From positions 799,344 to 829,667 of the forward strand of contig JAHNZQ020003149.1 in the NCBI GenBank assembly GCA_019155205.2: a DNA stretch of 30,324 nucleotides. The letters run 5' to 3'. The notes below the pieces were generated by a model. That model worked only from the letters and a program-made list of their open reading frames with translations. It ran no database searches and was not told the DNA's origin. The position numbers and the translations under genes are program-made. Positions 1 through 10,001 of this stretch are shown one piece after another (within the stretch, counting starts at the first letter, position 1; each line of letters starts with the position of its first letter). The stretch comes from Gracilaria vermiculophylla. Lineage: Eukaryota; Rhodophyta; Florideophyceae; Gracilariales; Gracilariaceae.

Positions 1-174
1 TTTTCTACCAGACTGATTTATTTAGTTATGGTTTTCTCTGTATCATGAATAGAAAACACTATAAAAACAGTAAAGTCGGTCTGAGTCTTCCCTATCGGAA
101 GTTCTCAGCCAGCCTTCACCGAAAACAAAAGTCGTTCGTCTACAACTGGCGACACCAGTACTACTTAACCACTT

Positions 175-198
175 CAGTGAAATTCTATACTGCCAGTT
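175..198 (+). repeat. Left terminal inverted repeat of the Tc1/mariner element
   Basis: Starts CAGTGAAATTCTATACTGCC. Compared with the reverse complement of the right end, 19 of the first 21 positions agree; the mismatches are at positions 10 and 11. CAGT is a common start of Tc1/mariner termini. Confidence 0.8.
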
Positions 199-317
199 AC
201 ATTTCATTTAAAAACAGCGCGCAATTTTTGCAGACCTTTTATACTATACGACCACCAAAAAAAAGTTATTGATCTCTTCTTTCGTTCTGGCTACAGCCTC
301 ACAAATTCTTATTCACA

Positions 318-1315
318 ATGCCTCGTGGAACAGGTCTCACAAAATTTGGGAAAGAGCAAAATGCTGCTCTGAACAGCGAGGCTCGTCTATATCTCATATC
401 GCGAGAACTTTGCAGCGCTCTCGCTGTGTTATTTGCAACTTCTTAAAACATCCCAATCCCGCTTAGCAACAGCCTTTTAAACTCAGGCATAAAAAGGTTT
501 CTTCAACTGTCAAAAGAGCAAACTTTCGAGCTGCTACACTTCAAAATAAATCCGCAAAAGATATTAAAAAGGACTATAAACTCCCCGTTACTGTTCGAAG
601 AGTGCAGCACATTTTACAGGAGGTTCCATACTTAAATTATAAAAAAAATGAGAACCGGTCCAATGATGACGTCAAAACACAAATGTTTTAGGATGAAATG
701 TGCTAAAAAACATTTAAAATAGGACGCTCCGAACTGGGAAAAAGTGGTTCTTAGTGATGAAAAGAAGTTCAATTTAGACGGCTCGGATGGTTAAAATCAC
801 TACTGGCATGATCTTCGAAAGGAATCATTTTATTTTTCAAAACCTCAAAATGGTGGAGGTTCAGTCATGATTTGGGGATGCATTTCCTACTATGGCGTTT
901 CGCAACTATTTTGAGAAGAAGGAAATTATAATTCGGATCAGTATGTTACTATTCTGGAAGAAGATTTATCGCCATTTGCTGCAGAAACATTAGGCGAAAA
1001 TTGGATTTTTCAGCAAGAGGGAGCTTCAGTGCATAGATCAAAGTGCACTAAAAAATGGTTTTCTGAAAAAAACGCAAGGGTTTTAGACTGGCCCGCAAAA
1101 AGTCCAGATTTAAACATTATCGAGAATGTTTTGGGAATGTTGACAAGGGCTGTTTACGCCAAAAATTGCCGATTTAATAATAAGGAAGACTCAATTGAAG
1201 CTATAGGGGTGGCTTGGTCGAATATTCCGGTAGAATATATTCGCAAACTGTATCATTCTATTCCTGACAGGTTGCTTAAGGTCATAGAGCAAAAGGGATC
1301 AGCAACGGGTCACTA
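318..1315 (+). pseudogene. Tc1/mariner (DD34E) transposase, inactivated
   Basis: An ancestral DDE transposase. The start at 318 encodes MPRGTGLTKFGKEQ, then the frame shifts into a helix-turn-helix (SISHIARTLQRSRCVICNFL, about 388-447). A second N-terminal stretch (VRRVQHILQEVPYLNYKK) follows. The catalytic part keeps the first Asp in VVLSDEKKF (codon 756-758), the GSVMIWGCIS strand, QQEGASVH, and DWPAKSPDLNIIEN with the last Glu at 1122-1124. The second catalytic residue is Glu (GAG, 1017-1019) where the family has Asp; 34 residues separate it from the last Glu, as in Tc1. In-frame stops occur at 720-722, 792-794 and 912-914. The family is certain; the copy is dead. Confidence 0.88.
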
Positions 1316-1343
1316 GAAACCTGTTTTAGAAAAATATCAAGTA

Positions 1344-1367
1344 AAGTGGCAGTATAATATTTCACTG
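1344..1367 (-). repeat. Right terminal inverted repeat of the Tc1/mariner element
   Basis: Read on the minus strand from 1367 it begins CAGTGAAATATTATACTGCC, matching the left end. It lies about 30 bases after the transposase stop codon, which is the normal spacing for this superfamily. Confidence 0.8.
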
Positions 1368-4300
1368 TCTTATAGTAATTTTGCTTCAAGAAAAAATTGT
1401 TTTGACATCTTCTGCCTGCTCGAGACCACAGAAAAACGAGACAGTGACTCTATTAGAACATGGAATAGAAGGGAGGAAAGCACTATTTTTGTGCAGTGAA
1501 TGGAGCCCAAAAAGAACCAGTTTTTGTGCCTGTCTTATAACAATTTCGCACACTGTATTTACATGGACATGCATTTTTGACGCTGTTCTCAAAAAAGAAA
1601 TAAGAATAATTCCTATTAGTCGCGCAGAAAATAATAATAAATCTGATAGAACGATTCCGAAGTCTCTTTCGTCGCGTCCCTCACTCGAAAGAGACCTAAA
1701 ATCATGGATAATGGACACACTGAATTTTTGTCTATGTTGAATTGGAGAAAGGGCCGAAACTATGGACAATAACGCTTGTCCAATCACCGAAAGTGATTGT
1801 CATACACCAGCAAACACCAAAAATGACCTCATCCCAACTCTGAGGGTGTAACACACGTACAGGTGAAGTATTTGGCCACACAGAACCGCAAAGAAAGTCT
1901 ACAAGTCACCCTGTCGTCAAATACTGTCTCAAAGAGTCTTCAAGCTACCGAGTCTTTGAGTATTGTATCGAGTAGGATACATCAGTATGAGCTATGCTAG
2001 TGACCGCAACGCAATATCTACGTTGTTTATTGAAGGCTTGTAAGTTTATCTGTTCTCCTACGAGAATCAGCCGGACTCCTCTTCGTGCCGCACCTTTCGC
2101 TCCGCAGTGTTGCAGAAGGCGTTTCTTGCTAGCCTTTTCTACATTTTTCAGAATGTACTTTAAATTCATGTTTTCTCGAAACTAAATGTAAATTCTGAAT
2201 CATTACAGCCATGTTGCCACTCATGTCATGATGTTTGTCATACTGAGCGCCTTACAGCTTACGTCAATCAATCGCGTATCACTTTCGTCCCTTCGTCGAA
2301 TTTAATGGCTCATTTCTCTGTGCTAATGATACTACTTTTATGGGCCATCGTACGTTATACGGCACATATACGAAACTTCGACGAATCGCGTGTTTTCGCT
2401 TGCGAGGACAATTTGCGAGATAGTCATGAACAATTAGGTCAAAATATTGATTGTACTGAAGTGTCATTCAAATCTTGAGTTGTCATATCCTTTCGTTGTT
2501 GGCTCGAACAAACCGACAAACAAATAATGTTACGTCATCAATAGTTGCAAGGAAAGAAAAACAAGTGTGAGGTGGAAACAATCACAGAGGACCAATCTGT
2601 GGGTTGCGCTTTTTTTCTTTTTCACGCTTGAGCATGATTAAACCTGGCAATAGAGGGTTGAACGCTTTCAGGAATTATTCTTAAAGAGTAGCATCTTGAA
2701 AATGTTGCATTGTCCTTGCCGCAGAGCTTCTGTCTTTTATTGACGGCCCCTAATCTGAACAGCAGAGAAATTTGAGTTCTGGAAAGCTCGTTCCAAGCGT
2801 CTCAATCACTGGTATTTTCATGAACGCAGACTTCGACATAGTGCACACAAATGGGGCCGGGTGAGAGATGAGGTTTCAGTGCGGCAGCATGACTGGACAG
2901 TCACCAGCCTCACACAAACTACACATTTACTGTAAACCTACACGATCTTAAATACCATCACATAGCTGTTGCATATCGTGGCTTTTGCTATAAGGGATGG
3001 CATGACTTTCTTCGTCTACCTGTTTTCTTCCTTTTGCTGTTGAGTTTTGTTGGACTCAAGCCTTCCGGACTTCAATTAGTGCGAGGGTTCTTCTCTTAGT
3101 GTAGCAAGGCCCCATGAGATGTTGCGGCTTTCAAAAGGATTAAATCCACATTTATATGCACTTATTTTTTCTTAAGTCGTACATTTATTAAGGGAGCCGA
3201 TGAAGCCTCTGGGATTTGCTACACATGATGTGATCTTCTCATGAATGCTGCGTGACACAAGTCTTTTGTGGCCCAGTGTTAACAATCTGCTCTTGGTCTA
3301 AAAATTTAGAAAAAAAACCCATCCAAATTGCGGTATCTTTCGTAAAATTTCTACTATCTGTTCAAAGCTCACTTCGTGGAAGGAATCCACACATGCATTG
3401 GTGGAGAATCCGGCAATAGAATTCTGGCATATGCTCAATGCGAGCGTGTTTTTTTTTAGCTCTGCACATGAAACTTACTGTTCGCTTCAAGACAATCTGA
3501 ACAGAATTGGAGAATTCTTTTTTTTATCGTGCGGACTGTACTGAGAGCGCGCACAAGCATACTAAAGTCTGCTTTCAAACACAAAACAAACATTATCTGA
3601 GCACATCTCCGCAAATAAACACATATATAATAGTTTTACTCTGTAACTCGCTGACATTTGTAAAGTAAGTGTTGCAGTCTAGATAACTGAGAGAAGAAAT
3701 TGTAGTACTATGGGACTAAAAACTTAGTAGAAAACTCGAAGATTTAAAACAAAAAACTATGCCACCATAAAGAAGGCAGCAATGCACTGAAGTCGCCTAT
3801 TTATGCCATTGAGGTGCTTTGTTTGCATTGAATGCGAAAAATTTTTCTTTCTTATTTGTTCAATAGAATTTTTTTAACAATACATGTTTTACTTTGTTTT
3901 GACTGTCTGAAGGTGCTTTGGTCAAAACAGTTTGCAATACACTAATGCGAAAGGTCTTTCGATTGAACATCCAATTAACTTTTCCCGCATGACTCTTTGC
4001 ATGCTGACACTGAATACAGCAGTACTGAATGGCACTGTAATATTTCATACGTAATTACAAAACGACTTATAAATTTATTAAAATTTGATGTACACCTGCA
4101 AGTTGTGACAAAAGGGTTTCGAAAATGTACTACTATTTGACTTTTCCAGCAGCTCCCTAGTGTCGAATGTACTCGTGTGTAACATTAGTGGTTTCATGAA
4201 CATGTTGTTGGCAGGTTTCTCTACAGCCAACAATGACGTAGGAAAAACTGCAGGCTATCTTGTTGTTCTGTAATATGTATTCTACTGTGATAGAGATGGA

Positions 4301-4707
4301 GATATTCCCATGTCATCCCTTCAGAGTTACAGATATGCTCGAATCCCTGTAATTGTTACCTGCTCAGAGAATTTTAGCTCTACACGCGGTGCGGACAGGC
4401 ACGTATTGTTGTGCCTTCATCACTCCCCTGCATGTAGAAGCCTTCAAAACATATGTTCTAGAAGAGGTTTTCAAGACTACCTGTACGACAGAGCTAGAGG
4501 ATGCATTTGAGATGACACACATGGAATAACACCGACAATGGAAGATGGTGAGTCAACAGCCATGTAAAGCATACATGCATTCTACTCTGAATACAACCTA
4601 CCATGAGCTGTATCGATTGCTGCTCTGTCGACAACATAACAACATTTTCATATTGTTTCTCATATACAGATGACAAATCATGCACCGAACCGTAGCTTGG
4701 TTGAGTT
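1368..4707. other. Intergenic, no supported gene
   Basis: AT-rich single-copy-looking DNA. Open frames here are short, occur on both strands at once (for example 1386-1787 on minus and 1381-1740 on plus) and have no recognisable domain, signal peptide or nearby TATA-to-ATG arrangement. I saw no RNA gene and no repeat beyond short homopolymer runs. Confidence 0.6.
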
Positions 4708-4714
4708 TATAAAG
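4708..4714 (+). promoter_or_regulatory. TATA box of heme peroxidase gene 1
   Basis: TATAAAG lies 125 bases before the ATG at 4833. Transcription would start near 4735-4740, and no ATG lies between there and 4833. The same heptamer precedes the other two peroxidase genes at a comparable distance. Confidence 0.65.
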
Positions 4715-4832
4715 GCCGGCCTCGAAATCAGTTTGTCTCCATCGTGTCTACTCATCCCAGCTCGCATCCTCGAAGTTGGCGGATCAAATATCAGTGATTG
4801 ATCTTTCCGTATTCAGTTTCCATTCACCGATT

Positions 4833-6518
4833 ATGACCCTAATGAATTTCATTTCAACATTTATTGTGGCTGTTCTGGTCGGCTTTGTTGTTGCTCAACC
4901 AGTGAAGCCTTTCGGAAGAGGTGCAGAGTTTATAAAACCATTGCCACCTGCAAAGGATCCAGCTTTTCCCGGAGGAGCCGAAGAATGCGCCACGATTAGA
5001 ATCCGTACACTATCAGGCAGATGTACCTCCGCAGTTGATCCCTCCCTCGGCGAGGCTCGTCGTGCACTATTCAGCTATTTCAATGTTAACTCAGTGAACT
5101 TCGATGGCGATGGCTTGGAGAGTCCCCGCATCATTTCCAACGTAGTGAGCGATCAGGACGGTGAAACATCCAATTCTCAGGGTCTCAATGAGATATTCAC
5201 CTTTTTCGGGCAATTTATTGACCACGACTTCGCACTATCGCCTGAATCTGAAGATCCAGAGGATGAGATGGAAATTGAGATACCAGAAGATGATCCGGAT
5301 CTTTCTCAGAGCTCTCTTGAATTTGTTCGTTCCCAAAGAGCGGCAATTTTCGAAGGTTCTCCCATAGAACGCCCGATCACAATACTTTCTTCTGCCCTTG
5401 ACCTTTCCACTGTGTATGGTGTCGACGAACAACGTAATGCTTTTCTTCGGGTTCCAAACTCATGCCGCCTCAAGACATCCAGTGGAAATCTCTTGCCTTT
5501 CAATACTGGAGGATTCACGAATTCTCCCTCCACTTCTGCCAGCTTCTTTATTGCCGGAGATACACGTGTTAGTGAGACACCCATGCTCACTACCATGCAT
5601 ACTATCTGGGTTCGCGAGCACAACCGCCTTTGCGACATTCTTGAAGATGCTTTCCCAGACAATTCGCCGGAGCAGTTGCATGAAACCGCCCGCGCCGTCA
5701 ACATTGCTGAATATCAAAAGATTGTGTATGAGGAGTGGCTCCCAGCGATTCTTGGTTCAGCTTTGCCACCATACGGTGGGTACAAATCGGATGTGAACCC
5801 GACGCTCAGTCTTGAAATTGCTACAGCTGGCTTCCGACTTGGACACACTCTTGTAGGAAATGATGTCACGAGAATTGACAGCAACGGACAACTTCTTTCA
5901 CCCCTGCCAGCTGCTGAAATGTTTTTCCTTCCAAGTGCACAATTTTCTTCCAGTATTCTTGAAGACTTCGTTCGTGGTGGTGCAGCAACACGAGCTCAGG
6001 AATTCGATGCAATGGTGGTCGATAGTCTTCGAAACTTTTTGTTCACAAATGTTCCTTCAGAGGTCGGTATTGATTTGATTTCTCTCAACTTGCAGCGCTC
6101 CCGTGACCACAATGTTCCCAAATACAACCGACTCCGTGAGCTGTTCACAGGTTCACCAGCAAATTCATTTGCAGATATCTCTAGCAATCCTGAAGTTGCT
6201 GCGCGTCTGGAAGAGGCTTATGGTGACGTGAACAAGGTTGAGGCATGGATGGGCCTCATGGCCGAAGACAAAGCTCCTCGGTCTGCCGTCGGTCGTACTT
6301 TGGGTGGATTGCTGAGAACTGAATTCGGCCGTCTTCGTGATGGGGACCAATTCTTTTTCCTTCTCAGAAATCAGATTCCAAAGATCGTGTTGGACGAGAT
6401 TCCTGAAATAAGAAATGACATCTTTGCTCGGAACACGCTCTTTAACCGAATTCTATTGAGGAACACTAATATTGCTACCCGCTTTCTTCCCAGAGGTCGG
6501 AATGCCTTCTTTGTGTGA
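4833..6518 (+). CDS. Secreted animal-type heme peroxidase (paralog 1)
   Basis: 561 residues, a peroxidase-cyclooxygenase superfamily enzyme (animal heme peroxidase domain) expected to oxidise substrates with H2O2 outside the cell. Residues 1-21 form a signal peptide ending VVA-QP. Visible active-site residues are Q127, D130 and distal H131 in FFGQFIDHDF, R245 and E248 in DTRVSETP, proximal H338 in FRLGHTLV, and N419/R422 in LNLQRSRDHN. D130 and E248 match the two heme-ester acids of mammalian peroxidases. Thr follows E248, so the myeloperoxidase Met link is absent. D190/S192 fit the calcium loop. The start is ATG 4833: the frame is open upstream only to a TTG at 4776, ATG 4833 has A at -3, and the N-terminus lines up with the paralogs; ATG 4842 is the alternative. 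The loop after DHDF is unusually acidic. No intron is apparent. Confidence 0.93.
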   Translation: MTLMNFISTFIVAVLVGFVVAQPVKPFGRGAEFIKPLPPAKDPAFPGGAEECATIRIRTLSGRCTSAVDPSLGEARRALFSYFNVNSVNFDGDGLESPRIISNVVSDQDGETSNSQGLNEIFTFFGQFIDHDFALSPESEDPEDEMEIEIPEDDPDLSQSSLEFVRSQRAAIFEGSPIERPITILSSALDLSTVYGVDEQRNAFLRVPNSCRLKTSSGNLLPFNTGGFTNSPSTSASFFIAGDTRVSETPMLTTMHTIWVREHNRLCDILEDAFPDNSPEQLHETARAVNIAEYQKIVYEEWLPAILGSALPPYGGYKSDVNPTLSLEIATAGFRLGHTLVGNDVTRIDSNGQLLSPLPAAEMFFLPSAQFSSSILEDFVRGGAATRAQEFDAMVVDSLRNFLFTNVPSEVGIDLISLNLQRSRDHNVPKYNRLRELFTGSPANSFADISSNPEVAARLEEAYGDVNKVEAWMGLMAEDKAPRSAVGRTLGGLLRTEFGRLRDGDQFFFLLRNQIPKIVLDEIPEIRNDIFARNTLFNRILLRNTNIATRFLPRGRNAFFV

Positions 6519-6683
6519 TTGAACAGATTATCTGAAAAGCTGCAATTGGAGGCCTTGTTGACTTTGAGACATGAGACATTTTAGACAAAGGTTCTTGACT
6601 AGGTACTCCTGGCATTCGCCCTCGTAGCGGGGTTACAAAGATATGATATTTTTAAGCAGATTTTCCATAGGATAAGATGTTTT

Positions 6684-6689
6684 AATAAA
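6684..6689 (+). terminator. Possible polyadenylation signal of peroxidase gene 1
   Basis: AATAAA about 165 bases after the stop codon. In AT-rich DNA this hexamer is frequent by chance, so only position supports it. Confidence 0.35.
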
Positions 6690-9600
6690 TGCATTACAAC
6701 TTTTTACAGAAAATGATCAGCATCATTTTGAACTGCGAAATCCAGCGAACATATGTTCTGGGTGGTCAATCTGCTTATTTTGAAGAAGACACTTTCGGTA
6801 TCTTGTTCCGTATTATGGTATTTTAATTCTGACTACGATATGCATGAAGATCCCTACACGCAGTTTTCTCTCCGCCAAAAGGCCGGAACCACAGCGATTA
6901 TTTCTTTTTCATACTTGTCAGCAACATGTCTTCTCTTCCCGCTGATGGAAGCAGTAAATCTTGACGAGACGAGATTGCAGGTAAGACGCAAAGCATTACG
7001 TGTCTGACTTCTTTTGCTGCAGTGTTGCAAATACATCAGGTTCTTTTGCTGTCCATATGTAAGCTGCAAGTTCCAGAAAAGCTGGACCACCGGACATATT
7101 CAATCTGGAATCTGTCCGGTAATTTGTAGCACATCAGATGCGTCTTCCACAGAAATAGCTCGTTTTTTAGAAGTAGACAGCTCAACTGTTCAGATAAAAT
7201 CTGTGCAACCGACTCTCTTCAAAAAAGTGGTGAACTTGTAGAGGCAGAATGTGTGAATGATATTTGGACTCATTGAAAGAGCCCTGCGATGGCGACTGTC
7301 ACAATCCTATAATTACAAATATAATCAGCTCTTTTTCCTCAGTTTGGGCTACCATTCCGGGCTGCGATATGGTAGGACATGTACATGTAAAGATATTTCT
7401 CTCAATCGAAAAGAACCAAACACAGCGACGGCCATGACTTCATTGTTTCTAGAGGCGTTTTGCTATCACTTTACTTCCGTTGTTTGGGTGCCTATTTCTG
7501 AAAAACAAAGATCATTGACAAACTGAAGAATGTTTTTACTATTCGATGCTTTCAGTGATTTGCGTCTTGACGTCCTGAAAATGCAGTGCTTGGCTTATTT
7601 CGTGCTGGAGAGGGATCTCCAGTCTATATTTTTGGATTTGAAAACAATGACACTCGCCATTTCGGTATCAAGACTCTGGTTCAGAGTTGTGGTTGAGGAA
7701 TCCTAAAACTTTTGGATGGTCGCAGAGTGATCAGTTAAATCTTGCGTCGTATTTAGGGGGCATGGTTGACTTCTTAGATTCCTTCAGCTGCATTCCTTCC
7801 CTGATATACTGAACAATTGCTGTGAGGGGCAGTTCGCAGACGATGATTCTTTCACAGGTACTACTGTGGCAGTATTTATGGGAACCGGGATGGGTAAGAG
7901 ACGTCCGTGAGGCTGAAGAGTAAGCCGCTGATAGCCACACATAGGCTGGGTGCAAAGTCAACGATTACGGAGCACGTGGCTGCTTGTGATGTTCGGCTCT
8001 GCTGCGTGGCCTAATTCTCCTACGTTGGAGCTATTAATTTTTGGGTCTTGCTGTTGCGCTTTGTTGTCCTTTTGTTGCCTTTTGATTTAGAATTTGACAC
8101 TATTATTTGAAATTAATTATAAACTCACTAAAAAAATCCTGCTTGAGTGATAACACGTGCAACACCGCACAATGTACTTGTCTTGTAATAAAGAAACTGG
8201 CTTATCATGTACTTTTTGCTGCTCTCGTTGGCACTTATTTCTATCTATGACAATAATAGTCCTCGACAGTTATCTCATCGAGAGCACAGCCTGAGAGGAG
8301 GCTGTCATGGCGTTGTCTTTTTCCTGAGCCAGATAGTGGTTTCAGACTATAAGTAACACCATTCTCTTTCTGGTTTCTCCTTAGCAATACACATTCCAAG
8401 ACGCTGCGTATCAAACCAACCTCTTGGCAACAAATCACTCTTTTCAACCAGCCTGCCTGAATTTGGGGAGCCGAGCTGCAACTACTCTAGTGTAGACGTA
8501 TAACTCTACACCATGGATATCATTTGGTAATTGTACATTACGTCCGTGGGGAAGAAAGCCAGAGTTCAAAAAAGCCAGCAATGACATACACCTTATCTAT
8601 CTGATTACGAGAGGAAACTTTAGGTTGAACCTAGTATCAGGGACTTGTTGCCTCTTTCTGTTTTGGTGTCATAATTTCACGGTTCGAAAAACGTTCAATC
8701 GAGAAAAACCTCATATTGGTGTTAAGAAAAGAATGTAGTAGGAGTGTGGGGAAATCAAAGCGCAACAAAGCGCAACAGCAGTAATTAAATCGCAGCGCAA
8801 CAAAGCGAAAGTACTTGTAAACTTAAAGCGCAACAAGGCGCATCAGTGGAAGTCAAAAAATTTTGCCTTGGAAACCCAGGCAATGTAGCAGTGCCATAGT
8901 TTCTCAGCCAACTCCATCAAGTGCGTATTGAATTAACTTCTGTCTTCCTGGAAACTCCAGACTCATTCTTCCGGCAAAAATTGCATGCATTTCAAAAGAG
9001 CAGAACTCTTTACACCTGGTCGGAGTAATCGCCCACTACATCGATTCTACGATTGAAGCTTGCAAAATGTGCCGGTAACCAAAGCCATGTAATGTCTGAA
9101 ATTCCGCTAAAGAGATCGTACGTTGTGAACTTCGATAAAGCTTTCAAATATGTTTTGCAGGGATATCCTCCAAGAAAACATTCGTATTTTCTTTCAAAAA
9201 CCTGCCCTTCACTTCAACATTTGAAGATCATGTGAACATAAATGCGTGCTCGCTACAGAGCATGCTATGCCTCCCAATCACACGTCATGTTACATCATTT
9301 TGAAACACTGCAACAAATACTTGTAGCTCTAGAACTGTATCCCATTTTCGACCTTTCCGATATGTAGCAACCTTAATTTACAAGAATCAAGCTTTTGTAA
9401 GCTTTCTTTCTGCCACGTCTCACAGGTTTTGATGCGATCGTCACCGTAATACAAAGCATCCTTGTTTGCCATTGCTGTGAAAAACGTTTGGAAATGCTTC
9501 CGTGCGTCACATACATTGCGAGAACGTGAACCAATACCTTCTGAAGAAAAACTTCAGTGGCGACACAAAACCAAACTGGATTTGCCAACAAATTGAAACA

Positions 9601-9909
9601 CGTTGTCACACGCTGGATTTTGAAGGCGAGCCATCAATAGGGAATGAAACGAAACAATGATTTTGAAGCCAATTTTCAAATCTGAGTAATCTTCATAGTG
9701 ATGATAATGTTGAAAAGGAGAAAATATACTTGAATAACGTTGTGCGCAGCATAAATTTTCTAACAGAATTATAAAAAACCTTACTGCGAGAAAGTAATGC
9801 TCCATTGTTGCAAATTTTCTTCATTACTCTTGTGCCACCTGTTCTCCAAAACCGCATTTGTGCGTTCTTTTTTTCTGCGTGTATCTCTAGTGTTGTGTAG
9901 CTTCATCCA
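6690..9909. other. Intergenic, no supported gene
   Basis: About 3.2 kb between peroxidase genes 1 and 2. No frame longer than about 90 codons has a recognisable domain. The only structure I see is a short irregular direct repeat at 8757-8846, listed separately. No leftover peroxidase sequence is visible, so the two genes are not separated by a decayed extra copy that I can recognise. Confidence 0.55.
8757..8846 (+). repeat. Irregular short direct repeat (AGCGCAACAAAGCG)
   Basis: Three spaced clusters of the same word occur: AAAGCGCAACAAAGCGCAAC from 8757, AGCGCAACAAAGCG from 8794, and AAAGCGCAACAAGGCG from 8825. The spacers differ in length and sequence, so this is not a simple tandem satellite. 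Function unknown. Confidence 0.75.
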
Positions 9910-9916
9910 TATAAAG
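9910..9916 (+). promoter_or_regulatory. TATA box of heme peroxidase gene 2
   Basis: TATAAAG lies 92 bases before the ATG at 10002, followed by a pyrimidine-rich leader (roughly 9930-9990) that contains no ATG. Identical to the heptamer at peroxidase gene 1. Confidence 0.65.
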
Positions 9917-10001
9917 CGATCTTTGTCAAGCTCCTTTTCCTCATCCGTCCTTCACTCAACCAAGTTCGTTGCTCTCTCTTTTCAATCTGATTTAGGCTCA
10001 A

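Larger units (their letters stand above)
175..1367 (+). mobile_element. Degenerate Tc1/mariner DNA transposon
   Basis: About 1.2 kb, the usual size for a Tc1/mariner element. It is bounded by imperfect terminal inverted repeats that begin CAGTGAAAT on both ends and share TATACTGCCA a few bases further in. Between them lies a single transposase reading region broken by stops and at least one frameshift. No clean TA duplication abuts the repeats: the left flank reads ACTT and the right flank TCTTA, so the outer ends have probably decayed or my boundary is a few bases off. The element cannot move itself. Confidence 0.85.

Noticed and set aside
1386..1787. Minus-strand frame of 133 codons just right of the Tc1 element
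   Set aside because: It begins with GTG, the plus strand is open too, and no domain is recognisable.
4776..4832. Extending peroxidase 1 upstream to the start of its open frame
   Set aside because: The first codon there is TTG, not ATG, and the added residues hide the signal peptide. ATG 4833 aligns with the paralogs.
7134..7220. Helix-turn-helix-like words (SSTEIARFLEVDSSTV) on plus
   Set aside because: Too short, with no transposase words on either side and no terminal repeats nearby.
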